Under the pieces are notes generated by a model. The model was not told where the DNA came from and searched no databases. It saw only the letters and a program-made list of their open reading frames with translations. Below are positions 8,030-15,864 of a DNA stretch of 34,356 nt, one piece after another. The position numbers and the translations under genes are program-made. The stretch comes from DAOTTI01 sp034437795 (GTDB lineage: Bacteria > Chloroflexota > UBA11872 > UBA12225), in NCBI GenBank assembly GCA_034437795.1, contig DAOTTI010000127.1, positions 1 to 34,356 of the forward strand, written 5' to 3'. How positions within the stretch are numbered: the first letter of the stretch is position 1; each line of letters begins with the position of its first letter.

Positions 8030-8100
8030 TCAGGAGCGGCGCCCTCACCGCTGCCCGCTGCGCGGGCTCCCGCTCCCCCACAGGGAGCGGGACCTGATCG
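8030..8100 (+). repeat. Diverged palindromic repeat piece
   Basis: Contains CTCCCGCTCCC-CACAGGGAGCGGGA (about 8067-8093), a hairpin with the same CCC-GCTCCC/GGGAGCGGG layout as pieces at 9745-9766 and 17780-17803. It sits inside the 635-bp gap 7909-8543. Confidence 0.5.
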
Positions 8101-8142
8101 CCGCCGCGGGCTCGCCCTGCTGGGCGTCTGGCTGCTCCTGTA

Positions 8143-8420
8143 TTGGCGCAGCTCACGTTTGCTGCCTGGATCATCCAGCCGCGCCTGCTCGTCCACCGGC
8201 TGGGGATGCATGCATCGTCGGCCACTACCGCCGGCGCGTTGCTCGGGCTCACGCTGGGCCTCGGCGTGCGCCGTGACCTGCTGCCCCTGGCCCTCGGCAG
8301 TGCGCTGGCCAGCGGGGCGCTCGCCTGCCCACTCGTCAGCTTCCTCGACCTGCCCTTCCCCCGCGTCGTCCAGGCACACGGGTGCCTCGACCGGCTTGGC
8401 GGCGTGATCCTCCTCGCTGC
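8143..8420 (+). pseudogene. Possible remnant of an integral membrane protein
   Basis: The plus frame here reads LTFAAWIIQPRLLVHRLGMH, then a glycine/leucine-rich hydrophobic stretch (AGALLGLTLGLG), RRDLLPLALGSALASGALAC and PLVSFLDLPF. The order WIIQPRLL-HRLG-H followed by two hydrophobic segments is reminiscent of the C-terminus of AI-2E-type permeases, but key residues are not conserved enough to be sure. No start codon with a ribosome-binding site exists, upstream sequence is repeat, and the frame runs into the antisense of the SGNH hydrolase gene. At best a decayed 3' fragment; otherwise spurious. Nothing else is visible in 7909-8543. Confidence 0.2.
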
Positions 8421-8543
8421 CCCGCTGGAAGATGTGCTCCGGTACGGCTCTACCGCCGCGTCCCTGGGCATCGGGTGCAAATTCTGGGTCGGCGTTGTCG
8501 CCGAGGGCGAGCCTGCCGTCGACTTGCACCTGTTGGGCCGTGA

Positions 8544-9533
8544 TCAGGAAAACAGCGGCGCCGCCACCTCCCGCAGGAAGTTGCGCGCCATCCGCCGGTA
8601 GCCTTCGGCGTTGGGATGGAGCTCGTCCGGCAGCAGGTGCGCCAGGTCCGGCCCAAACACCCGCAGCCCATCGACGTAGTGCACGTTCCGATCGCCGTGC
8701 GCCCGCAGCACCTCCACCGCGCTCGCCACCTCCTCGCGCATCGCCTGTAGCGTGAACCCCACCGCGTTCGGCTTCGTCTCCCGCGGCGGCGAGTAGATCG
8801 GCGACATGATGGCGAACGGCGTGTCCGGATGCCGCTCGCGCACGATCTGCACGAAGGCGATGATCCCCGGCCCGAAGGTCCGCGGGCCCAGGCTGGCCGC
8901 GCCGTAGATGTTGATGCCCACGCACATGGAGAGGAACGCTGCCGGCAGGTCGCGCATCAGGCGGGCGATCATCGGGTCCAGGTGGCACTGCCCGCCGTAC
9001 CCCAGGCAGGTCAGGTTGAGCCCCCGCTCTCGCGCCACGATCGCCGGCCACGTCTGGGTCGGGCTGGCCGCCGCGCGGCACTGCGTGATGGAGCTCCCGT
9101 AGGTGATCCATCTGGGCCGGTCGTCCATGGCCTCCCCCATGGTGGCGCCGTCACTGAGCTCCAGCCACCGCAGCCGGAAGGCGCCAAACTGCGGCAGCCA
9201 CAGCTCAATCAGCTTGTCCCCAGGCGGCAGCCCCTCAAACCGGAACCCTTCCTGCCCCGAGAGCGGCTGGGAGCCAATCAGCTCGCCATTAATGCACAGA
9301 TCGATCGGCGCGCCCTCGGCCTGGGGCTCAACCGCGCCCGCCACGATCGTGGTATTGCTGCGGAAGGCGAGCCGTACCCCTGCCGGCATCGCCGCCCGTT
9401 CCAGCAGCGGCGCCGGATAGAGGCCCCGCTCCTCGAACGGCACCCTCCAGGGCATCACCCACGCCGCTTCCCGCTGTAGCGAGACCGCGCCGGGCCACTT
9501 CGGCCGCGCGTCATCTGGCCTGACCTTCGCCAT
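8544..9533 (-). CDS. SGNH/GDSL-type hydrolase with N-terminal beta-sandwich
   Basis: A 329-residue esterase/acylhydrolase. Residues ~40-130 form a beta-rich N-terminal part, as in two-domain GDSL proteins. The catalytic domain shows block I as ITYGSSITQ (nucleophile Ser148), the block II glycine in GYGGQ (about 181), block III Asn208 in CVGINIYG, and block V DELHPN with Asp303 and His306. These enzymes remove acyl or acetyl groups from carbohydrates or lipids. No signal peptide is seen, so it is probably cytoplasmic. The start at 9533 has AGAGGAG 4-5 nt upstream; the frame continues upstream but only into repeat. It is divergent from the sulfatase gene across a 313-bp gap, so the two may share a regulatory region and act on the same decorated sugar (inference). 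Confidence 0.88.
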   Translation of the reverse strand: MAKVRPDDARPKWPGAVSLQREAAWVMPWRVPFEERGLYPAPLLERAAMPAGVRLAFRSNTTIVAGAVEPQAEGAPIDLCINGELIGSQPLSGQEGFRFEGLPPGDKLIELWLPQFGAFRLRWLELSDGATMGEAMDDRPRWITYGSSITQCRAAASPTQTWPAIVARERGLNLTCLGYGGQCHLDPMIARLMRDLPAAFLSMCVGINIYGAASLGPRTFGPGIIAFVQIVRERHPDTPFAIMSPIYSPPRETKPNAVGFTLQAMREEVASAVEVLRAHGDRNVHYVDGLRVFGPDLAHLLPDELHPNAEGYRRMARNFLREVAAPLFS

Positions 9534-9734
9534 TCTGCTCCTCTCTCTCGCTTCTTGCTCCACGCGCCCCGTCCTCCGGCGGCCACATATCATACGCCGG
9601 AACTTCCCCCACGTCACCATCAACGTGCCCCTACCTCCGGCGGGCGCACATCTTCCGCCAGGGTTCCCCCGAACCACTCTCAACATCCTCCACTCTGAGG
9701 CGGCCACACCGGCCCCGACTGCGCCGGGCCCTTG

Positions 9735-9806
9735 CCCTCGTCCCCTCGCTCCCGCGTGTGGGAGCGGCGGCGCGGACGCGACCGAAGGGGGTGAGGGCTG
9801 TTCCCC
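9735..9806 (+). repeat. Partial interspersed repeat, family 1
   Basis: CTCGCTCCCGCGTGTGGGAGCGGCGG hairpin (about 9745-9770) followed by the tail GACGCGACCGAAGGGGGTGA, which is also present at 249-270. It lies in the 313-bp gap between the divergent hydrolase and sulfatase genes, 40 bp from the sulfatase start. Nothing else in the gap is recognisable except TATCATACGCCGGAAC-type AT-richer sequence near 9587. Confidence 0.65.
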
Positions 9807-9846
9807 GCTTCTCCCTGTCCGTCGCCGGTTTCCTACACTCTCTCCC

Positions 9847-11340
9847 ATGCCTGACCGCCCCAACGTCATTCTCATCTGCGTCGACCAGTGGCGCGGCGAC
9901 TGCCTGAGCATCGCCGGCCATCCGGTCGTCCATACGCCCTACCTGGATCAGCTCTGCCTGAGCGGGGCGCGCTTCACCCGCGCCTACACCGCCACCCCGA
10001 GCTGTATCCCCGCGCGGGCTGCGCTGATGACCGGCCTCTCCCAGCGCAGCCACGGCCGCGTCGGCTACCGCGACGGGGTCCCCTGGAACTACGACACCAC
10101 CCTGGCCGGCGAGTTCACCCGCCACGGCTACCAGACCCAGGCCATCGGCAAGATGCACGTCTACCCCGAGCGCTCCCAGGTCGGCTTCCAGCACGTCATC
10201 CTCCACGACGGCTTCCTGCACTTCGCCCGCAGGCGGGAGCGCAACTTCGGCCTGATCGACGACTACCTCCCCTGGCTGCGGGAGCGTCTCGGCCCCGACG
10301 CGGACTACTTCGACCACGGCGTGAACTGCAACTCGGTCGTCGCCCGCCCCTGGGATAAACCGGAGCACCTCCACCCCACCAGCTACGTCGTCACTCAGGC
10401 CATCGACTTCCTGCGCCGGCGCGACCCGCGGAAGCCCTTCTTCCTCTATCTCTCCTTCCACCGGCCGCACCCACCCTACGACCCGCCGGCCTGGGCCTTC
10501 GAGCAATACGTCAACCAGCCCATGCCCGATCCGCCGGTCGGAGACTGGGTGGACCTCTACGCGCCCTACGCCAGCCCGTACGACCCCACGTCGCCCGTCG
10601 GCCAGATCGACCCGCGCGTCCTCCTGCGCGCCCGCGCCGGTTACTACGGGCACATGACGCACATCGACCACCAGCTCAACCGGTTCTTCGAGGTCCTCCA
10701 GGAGTTCGGGCAGCGCGATAACAGCTACATCCTCTTTACGTCCGACCACGGCGAGCTGATGGGCGACCACCACCTCTTCCGCAAGAGCCTCCCCTACGAA
10801 GGCTCCGCCCGCATCCCTCTGCTCCTGAAGGGCCCTCGCCAGAGCGGCATCCGGCCCGGCATCACCATCGACGCCGTCGTCGAGCTGCGCGACGTGATGC
10901 CTACCCTGCTCGACTGCGCGGGGCTCCCCATCCCGCCATCGGTCGAAGGGTGCAGCCTGCTCCCCCTGGCCCGCGGCGAGAGCCTTCCTCCGCGCCGGGA
11001 TGATGGCCCGGGCGCGGCCCAGAGCGCGCACGACGCCGCGCCCTGGCGCCCCCACCTGCACGGCGAGCACACCGCCTTCGGCCAGTCCATCCAGTGGGTC
11101 ACGGATGGCCATGAGAAGTACGTCTGGCTGAGCGGGACCGGCCATGAGCAGCTCTTCGATCTCGACCAGGACCCGCAGGAACTCCACGACCTCAGCCGGC
11201 GCCCCGAGCACGCCGAGCGGGTCGCGCACTGGCGGCGCGTCCTGATCGAAGCGCTCCGCGACCGGCCGGAAGGCTTCACCGACGGCGAGCGCCTGATCCC
11301 CGGTCGCCCCGTCTCCCCTCTCCTGCCGGGCCTGGCGTGA
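9847..11340 (+). CDS. Formylglycine-dependent sulfatase
   Basis: A 497-residue type I sulfatase of the alkaline-phosphatase superfamily; it hydrolyses sulfate esters after its active-site cysteine is converted to formylglycine. The C-x-P-x-R motif is SCIPARAALMTG with Cys53 and Arg57. Metal and active-site residues are visible: Asp13 (VDQWRGD, with Gln14 where many family members have a second Asp), Lys102/His104 in GKMH, His205 in SFHRPH, Asp300/His301 in TSDHGE. The C-terminal part ends with LFDLDQDPQELHDLS, the usual closing block. There is no signal peptide, so it is predicted cytoplasmic, implying imported substrates. ATG 9847 is the first start before the conserved PNVILI strand; no Shine-Dalgarno sequence is obvious. 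The maturase is not in this window. Confidence 0.93.
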   Translation: MPDRPNVILICVDQWRGDCLSIAGHPVVHTPYLDQLCLSGARFTRAYTATPSCIPARAALMTGLSQRSHGRVGYRDGVPWNYDTTLAGEFTRHGYQTQAIGKMHVYPERSQVGFQHVILHDGFLHFARRRERNFGLIDDYLPWLRERLGPDADYFDHGVNCNSVVARPWDKPEHLHPTSYVVTQAIDFLRRRDPRKPFFLYLSFHRPHPPYDPPAWAFEQYVNQPMPDPPVGDWVDLYAPYASPYDPTSPVGQIDPRVLLRARAGYYGHMTHIDHQLNRFFEVLQEFGQRDNSYILFTSDHGELMGDHHLFRKSLPYEGSARIPLLLKGPRQSGIRPGITIDAVVELRDVMPTLLDCAGLPIPPSVEGCSLLPLARGESLPPRRDDGPGAAQSAHDAAPWRPHLHGEHTAFGQSIQWVTDGHEKYVWLSGTGHEQLFDLDQDPQELHDLSRRPEHAERVAHWRRVLIEALRDRPEGFTDGERLIPGRPVSPLLPGLA

Positions 11341-11533
11341 CGTCCCTCTCCGGCGGCGAGGCCAAACACGTGACGCGCGTCACATGCAACGGAGACCGAG
11401 CATTACACGGTAGCGGAGCGAACCGCGCGCTTCCACCGCGCCCGAGCCTCGCGGACGGCGGGCTGTGTCTTCCTCGACGCCGAGACGGAGGCGGAGCTGT
11501 GCGCCCCCTCTTCACCCGCGGCTGCGACGTGGC

Positions 11534-11596
11534 CTGCCTGACCTGGTTTCTTCATGGCCGGCGAGGAGTTCCCTCTCCCACAGGGCGAGGGCTAAG
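11534..11596 (+). repeat. Interspersed repeat, family 2
   Basis: Reads GCCTGCCTGACCTGGTTTCT, then TCATGGCCGGCGAGGAGTTC, then CCTCTCCCACAGGGCGAGGG. The hairpin arm is shortened compared with the copy at 13032-13091. The gap 11341-11717 otherwise holds only the inverted repeat described next. Confidence 0.6.
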
Positions 11597-11629
11597 GTGA
11601 TGGCTCCCCTCGCGAAGGATGGGGACGAC

Positions 11630-11698
11630 GTGTGTGGCCAGCAGCCAGGTGACGCCTGCACCAGCAGTGGGATGGCCGCCGAACTGCTGGCCACACAC
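11630..11698. repeat. 15-bp perfect inverted repeat with 39-nt loop between convergent genes
   Basis: GTGTGTGGCCAGCAG at 11630-11644 is exactly complementary to CTGCTGGCCACACAC at 11684-11698. It lies 290 bp past the sulfatase stop and 20 bp before the end of the convergent redoxin gene. It could form a strong stem in either transcript, so a bidirectional terminator is possible, though the loop is long and no T-run follows. It does not match the two interspersed repeat families. Confidence 0.6.
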
Positions 11699-11717
11699 GG
11701 AGCCGCGGGGCGTGCCT

Positions 11718-12254
11718 CTATCCAGTCGCCGCCGGCCACTCCGGCGCGCCGCACTCCGGACACTGCAGCTCAATGAACTCCAGCCAGTCCACGATCTCCT
11801 GAAGCGAAGGCAAGGCGTGCCCCTCTCCGCCCGGCCAGGCGGCCCAGATCTCGCGGGAGCGGTCGGCTACCACCACCGCCGCGGGCGCCAGCCCTTCGCG
11901 CGCCGCGGCGCCCCCTCCCGGATCGCACAGCAGCAGCAGCCGCCCGCCCGCCGGCCCTGACAGCTCGCCCGCCAGCCGGCGCGCACCCGCCGGATCGTCG
12001 GGACCGATCGCCAGCGCCACCGCTTCCTCCTGGCCCAGCAGCGCGCTGCGCTCCGCGATCTCACGCAGATACGCGCGGCACTCCCCACAGCCCTGCCCGT
12101 GGTGGAAGAAGAGCACCAGGTTGGCCCGCTGGCGATAGTCGCCGAGACGCACCATGCGCCCATCCGCCGCAGGGAGCGTGAAGTCGTGGACGAAGCGCCC
12201 CGTCGCCGGCCCGGCGATGGCCGGCTGGCCGGCTCGAGCATCCATCGTTTGCAT
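11718..12254 (-). CDS. Peroxiredoxin/thioredoxin-like (AhpC/TSA redoxin fold) protein
   Basis: A 178-residue thioredoxin-fold protein. The opening FTLPAADGRMVRLGDYRQRANLVLFF is the standard N-terminal block of redoxins, and the redox motif follows as HGQGCGECRAYL (Cys56 and Cys59, a CxxC pair). A later strand, VVVADRSREIWAAW, fits the fold. Members reduce peroxides or act as thiol-disulfide oxidoreductases; the CxxC rather than a lone peroxidatic TxxC context leaves the exact activity open. No signal peptide. ATG 12254 is chosen because GGGAGGG lies 6-7 nt upstream; an in-frame GTG at 12404 has no such site. The C-terminus has CPECG, an extra cysteine pair that could bind metal or take part in redox chemistry. 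No operon partner is evident. Confidence 0.82.
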   Translation of the reverse strand: MQTMDARAGQPAIAGPATGRFVHDFTLPAADGRMVRLGDYRQRANLVLFFHHGQGCGECRAYLREIAERSALLGQEEAVALAIGPDDPAGARRLAGELSGPAGGRLLLLCDPGGGAAAREGLAPAAVVVADRSREIWAAWPGGEGHALPSLQEIVDWLEFIELQCPECGAPEWPAATG

Positions 12255-12543
12255 GGTTGCCCTCCCGCGCGAGCACTCCTTGCCGCCTGCCGTCACGTGC
12301 GCGCGCCACGCCTCGCCGCCCATGCTCGCGCCCTTCTGCCTGTGATGATCGCACGCGCCACCCGCGGCGGTCCACACCATCGCCACCCTCGCCACATGGC
12401 GCACCGGCCCGGCGCGCAGGGCCTGCCACGGCTCAAGCCGGCGAGCGTGCTATCGCTCCGCCCCCAGCTGCTGCCTCATGCGCGCGACCGGCTCGCCCGG
12501 CTGCGTGTCCGGCTACGTGTGAGCCAGCTATTCCACTCTCGCG

Positions 12544-12957
12544 CTATCGTACCGCCCCCAACTGCTGTAGTACGCCCAGGATATCCGCCTCGTCCCAGTG
12601 CTCCACGATCCGGCCGCCCGCTACGCGATCGATGAAGATGCCCGTGAACTCGATCTGCTTCCCCGTCGGCGCAATGCCGAAGATCTCCCCCTGGTGGGTG
12701 CCGCGGAACCGCCACCTGGTCACCACCTTATCCCCTTCCGCAATCTGATCCTCAATGGTCGATCTGCCATCGGGAAAGGCGGCCTGCCACGGCGCCTCCA
12801 TCCGCCGCCAGCCCTCCGCGCCCGACGGCAGGTTGGGATCGGCGGGGTTGCGGTGGACGGAACCGGGCGCGATCACCTCGTCCAGCAGGGCCAGATTGCC
12901 CTGGTTGATGATGTCAAACAGGCGCCGGACGAGTGCCTTACTATCCTCTACCGACAT
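12544..12957 (-). CDS. SnoaL-like (NTF2-fold) protein, ester cyclase-like
   Basis: A 137-residue protein with the SnoaL-like polyketide cyclase signature: MSVEDSKALVRRLFDIINQG, DEVIAPGSVHRNP, GWRRMEAPWQAAFPDG, then the strands IEDQIAEGDKVVTRWRFRGTHQGEIFGIAPTGK and GGRIVEHWDEADILGVLQQLG. The NTF2-like cone fold binds small hydrophobic ligands; most genomic members of this group have no known substrate. Length is normal. Upstream of the ATG is only a modest GAAAGG. It lies 289 bp upstream of the redoxin gene on the same strand, a gap in which I see nothing recognisable, so co-transcription is uncertain. Confidence 0.87.
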   Translation of the reverse strand: MSVEDSKALVRRLFDIINQGNLALLDEVIAPGSVHRNPADPNLPSGAEGWRRMEAPWQAAFPDGRSTIEDQIAEGDKVVTRWRFRGTHQGEIFGIAPTGKQIEFTGIFIDRVAGGRIVEHWDEADILGVLQQLGAVR

Positions 12958-13031
12958 CTTCTGCGCCTTTCTGCCGCGTCGCGCGGCGCGCTCGCCAGCA
13001 GCCAGCGTGCGGGGACACTCCCACCGGCCGG

Positions 13032-13176
13032 CTAGCCTGGCTTATTCATGGCCGGCGATCAGTTCCCTCTCCCTTTGTGAGAGGGCGAGGGTAGCCCCGT
13101 AAGGGTGATACGACCACTGCCCCATCCCTCTCCTTTTGCGAGATGGCGAGGGTTCCGTCTCGTGAATGATCGGCCA
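13032..13176 (+). repeat. Interspersed repeat, family 2 (best-preserved copy plus a partial second)
   Basis: The clearest family 2 unit: CTAGCCTGGCTTATTCATGG, CCGGCGATCAG, then the hairpin CCCTCTCCCTTTGTGAGAGG followed by GCGAGGGT (13032-13091). A second, shortened hairpin CCCTCTCCTTTTGCGAGATGG with GCGAGGGTTCC lies at about 13126-13157, followed by CGTGAATGATCGGCC, which resembles an inverted start of the unit. Confidence 0.7.
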
Positions 13177-13191
13177 AGCCTCTGTAGGGCA

Positions 13192-13521
13192 CTAGCGACG
13201 GACGGAAGGAGTGGTTACCGGCCCCGGCTCCTTCTGGAGCAGCCGCTGCCCGATGCCCGCCGCCTGCGCCAGCGCCTCGCGGTCTCCCCCAGCCGCCGCT
13301 AGCCCCAGCCAGGCCATGCCCATGCCGGCCCGGCCGACGAACAGGCTCTCTCCCTCGACCGCGCGCTCCGGCGCGGAGCACCACCGCAGCCCGCCGGCGG
13401 CGAGGTCGCGGGCCCGCTCGACCTCGGCCAGCCGGGCGTAGTCGGCCAGGAAGATGGCGATCCCCGCCATCCCGCTGGCCAACATGCGCGTTACGGCCCG
13501 GTTTGTGGCGCCCCGAGCCAC
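13192..13521 (-). pseudogene. Truncated LanC-like (lanthionine synthetase C-like) fragment
   Basis: About 70 residues match the repeating pattern of LanC-like alpha/alpha-barrel proteins: ASGMAGIAIFLADYARLAEV, then a helix AARDLAAGGL-type segment, then GESLFVGRAGMGMAWLGLAA and GGDREALAQAAGIGQRLL. The S-G-x-A-G-I and SL--G-AG-G-A-L signatures recur once each, whereas a full LanC has seven such helical repeats and a zinc site (C...CH), none of which remains. The frame can start at GTG 13521 or ATG 13485, neither with a ribosome-binding site, and ends in repeat-flanked DNA. It begins 30 bp after the stop of the MFS gene. I interpret it as a degraded remnant; an unannotated small protein is less likely. 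Confidence 0.6.
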
Positions 13522-13550
13522 TTTCGGGCCAGACGCTTACGCAGCCATTG

Positions 13551-14906
13551 CTACTCATAGCGACGCACCTCCGGCCGGCGCAGGGCCAGGGTCACCGCCA
13601 CCACGGCCACCACGGCAGCGCCGGCTAGCACCGCGGCCGGGGCGCCGATCACGTCCGCCAGCGGGCCGGTGAAGCCGGCCCCCAGCGGCGAGAAGCCCAG
13701 GAAACAGAGCGTGTACAGGCTCATCACCCGGCCCCGCAGCTCGGGGGGCGCGATCGTCTGCAAAAGCGTGCTGGTGGTGGCGCCAAAGGTGAGGTTCATC
13801 GCCCCCACGCCGACCAGCACCGCCAGCGAGAGCGGGTACCAGGAGGAGAGGGCGAAGAGCCCCAGCAGCGTGGCAAAGGCCAGCACGCTGCCAAAGAGCA
13901 CCAGTCCCTTGCGCCTCACCCCGCCGATGGCCGCCAGGCTGAAGGCCCCCAGCAGGGTGCCGCCCCCGGCGGCCGACGTCAGGTACGACTGGTAGATCAG
14001 CTGCGTCTCATGAGGCGCGCCCGGCACCAGCACGTCCTTGATGAACGCTGGCAAGAGCTGCTGGTAGGAGCGGGCGAAGAAGCTCGTCACCGCCGCCAGC
14101 AGCACCAGCGTGAACAGGATGCGATGGCGGCGCACGTAGCGCAAGCCCTCCAGCAGGCTGGCCAGCATGTTTCCGCGCCCCTGCCCGGCCGGGCGGGGCG
14201 GCACGCGGATCAGCGCCAGCGCAATCAGTACCGCGCCGTAGCTGACGGCATTGGCGTAGAAGGCCCCGGCGATGCCGATGTAGGGCGCCACCAGGCCGTA
14301 GATCGCGGGGCCGGTGAAGGCCGCGCCGTTGAACACCGCCGACTCCAGGCTAACGGCGCTCATCAGGTCTGCTTTGGGCACCAGGTCGGGTGTGAGCGCG
14401 CGCCGCGCCGGCTGGTCGAACGCCCCGCACACCGCCCCCAGGAAGCTGGCGGCGATGATGTGCCAGGGCTGCACCAGCCCCGTCGAGACCAGCACCGCCA
14501 GCCCCAGCGCCAGGGCGGCCTGGCTCCCCTGCGTTATGTAGAGCAGCCGGATCCGATCCACGCGGTCGGCCACGACGCCGCCAAACAGTGGGAACACCAG
14601 CATCGGCACGGCGCGGGCAAGCCCGACCATGCCCAGCAGGGTCTTGGAGCCGGTGAGCTGGTACATCAGGAAGCCCTGCGCCACGAGTTGCATCCAGTAA
14701 CCCGTGTTGGAGGTGATGATGCTCACCCAGAACAGGGCAAAGTCGCGGTGGCGCAGCGCCCCGAAGCGCCGCGCCGCCGCGCGGCGTCCCTGACCTTCTA
14801 CGTCAACGGCTTCCGCGGCGCCCGCCGGCGCTGGCAGCGTGAGCCGCGGCGCTCCCATGGCGGAAACGCCGGCCTGCGCCAGGCCATCCGGCTCTACCGT
14901 CGCCAT
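13551..14906 (-). CDS. MFS exporter, MFS_3 (enterobactin-exporter-like) family
   Basis: A 451-residue, 12-helix transporter. The start of the membrane part, FGALRHRDFALFWVSIITSN, followed by TGYWMQLVAQGFLMYQLTGS, is the characteristic opening of the MFS_3 family. Motif A appears as GGVVADRVDRIRLL, and FDQPARRALTPDLVPKADLM and PPELRGRVMSLYTLCFLGFSPLG are further family hallmarks. Members export siderophores, drugs or metabolites. The N-terminal ~45 residues are Ala/Gly-rich and poorly conserved, so the start is uncertain: ATG 14906 and ATG 14858 are both possible and neither has a good ribosome-binding site. Downstream on the same strand is the LanC-like fragment, raising the possibility that this exporter once belonged to a lanthipeptide-type locus (inference). 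Confidence 0.9.
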   Translation of the reverse strand: MATVEPDGLAQAGVSAMGAPRLTLPAPAGAAEAVDVEGQGRRAAARRFGALRHRDFALFWVSIITSNTGYWMQLVAQGFLMYQLTGSKTLLGMVGLARAVPMLVFPLFGGVVADRVDRIRLLYITQGSQAALALGLAVLVSTGLVQPWHIIAASFLGAVCGAFDQPARRALTPDLVPKADLMSAVSLESAVFNGAAFTGPAIYGLVAPYIGIAGAFYANAVSYGAVLIALALIRVPPRPAGQGRGNMLASLLEGLRYVRRHRILFTLVLLAAVTSFFARSYQQLLPAFIKDVLVPGAPHETQLIYQSYLTSAAGGGTLLGAFSLAAIGGVRRKGLVLFGSVLAFATLLGLFALSSWYPLSLAVLVGVGAMNLTFGATTSTLLQTIAPPELRGRVMSLYTLCFLGFSPLGAGFTGPLADVIGAPAAVLAGAAVVAVVAVTLALRRPEVRRYE

Positions 14907-15261
14907 CGCGACGCAACCTGTTCCGCGGCGCCTCCGCTCTGTCCCATGCCCGCCACCTGTTCGGCGGCGGCCGGTCTCATGCCGGCCACGTACCCCATGC
15001 GCGCCCCACGTGCCATACGTTACCCGAGCCCCACCGGCTGACCCGCCGCCAATCAGCGCATTATATGCGGCTCCCTGGCGCCCTTTCTACCGCAATAATA
15101 GAACTCACGCTCGAATACCACATCAGGCGCAAAGGACACCTTGGCGAGGGCGCCCACTGCCCGCGCATGTTCCCCATCCAGGGCGTTGGCGGTGGTCGAA
15201 CTGCTATGCTCGCGCCTGAAGGCGAAAGGTGCCGAGTTGTCCCGAACGGGGTGCGGAGATC
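14907..15261. other. 355-bp gene-free stretch between divergent MFS gene and the 15.3-kb cassette
   Basis: Open frames here carry no recognisable domain. The segment 15055-15115 (around CATTATATGCGG and GCAATAATAGAACTCAC) is distinctly AT-richer than its surroundings and is the most likely promoter-bearing part, but no clear hexamer pair was found. No repeat-family copy is present. Confidence 0.4.
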
Positions 15262-15864
15262 ATGGCGGCCGAACCAGAAGTGGGCGTAATGCCTTACCTG
15301 CGATCACGCGCCGAGTACTTCGACTTCCTGGAGGGGTATACGGTTGAGCGCAGCAAGGAGCTAGATCGGGGCGAGATCCACCGAGCCCTCGTCAAGTCCT
15401 ACATGCTCGAGACGGTCTGCTCGGGTGCGCAGCGAGCGCCCCACCCCGCCGACCTCTTCCTCCAACTTGGGATCCGCGTGGACGCCGTGGATGACTCGCT
15501 GTTCCGCCTTGAGCCGTACGGCGCGCAAGGCATCTGGGCCCTGCTTGACATCCCGGATAGGCGATACGTCGTCGTCCACACGCTCCGTCGCGCCGACGAG
15601 AGCGACGCCTGGATGGCAGCGTTAGTGCACCAGTCGTCGTGGCTGGACCGTGTTTGGCTCAGCGCTCCCGTGTTTGAGCAGTTGTGGCGCTACGTCGTCG
15701 CGGTTACCAGGCCCTCCCGCTATACCCGGATCACTTTCGAACACCAGGGCATCTACGATGTCGACCGCGCAGACGAAGAGTACGCAGGTCAGCGCGAACT
15801 CGCCCACGAGCCCGACGATCTGGACGGTGGATGTCCAGAAGGTTCACGCCTACGGTGTAGATAG
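15262..15864 (+). CDS. Unrecognised protein, first unit of the 15.3-17.1 kb cassette
   Basis: I do not recognise this 200-residue protein. Well-formed coding sequence runs at least to about residue 165. Visible features: an N-terminal charged helical part (SRAEYFDFLEGYTVERSKEL, then GEIHRALVKSYMLETVC), a mixed middle with strands GIWALLDIPDRRYVVVHTLR, a Trp-rich helix (SWLDRVWLSAPVFEQLWRYV) and strand RYTRITFEHQGIYD. There is no signal peptide or membrane span. Start ATG 15262 has GGAG very close upstream; ATG 15289 is an alternative. From about 15758 the G/C-at-third-position bias moves to the +1 frame, where the next unit begins, so the last ~35 residues here may be a non-conserved tail or the product of a frameshift. 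Function unknown. Confidence 0.6.
   Translation: MAAEPEVGVMPYLRSRAEYFDFLEGYTVERSKELDRGEIHRALVKSYMLETVCSGAQRAPHPADLFLQLGIRVDAVDDSLFRLEPYGAQGIWALLDIPDRRYVVVHTLRRADESDAWMAALVHQSSWLDRVWLSAPVFEQLWRYVVAVTRPSRYTRITFEHQGIYDVDRADEEYAGQRELAHEPDDLDGGCPEGSRLRCR

Noticed and set aside
7498..9111. 537-codon open frame on the minus strand
   Set aside because: Crosses the dehydrogenase gene, a repeat and the SGNH hydrolase in the wrong frame; no domain is visible.
9631..11229. 532-codon open frame opposite the sulfatase
   Set aside because: Antisense of the sulfatase gene, low-complexity, no start site.
13046..13558. 170-codon minus-strand frame overlapping the LanC-like fragment
   Set aside because: Arg/Gly-rich frame shadow; the LanC-type motifs are in the other frame.
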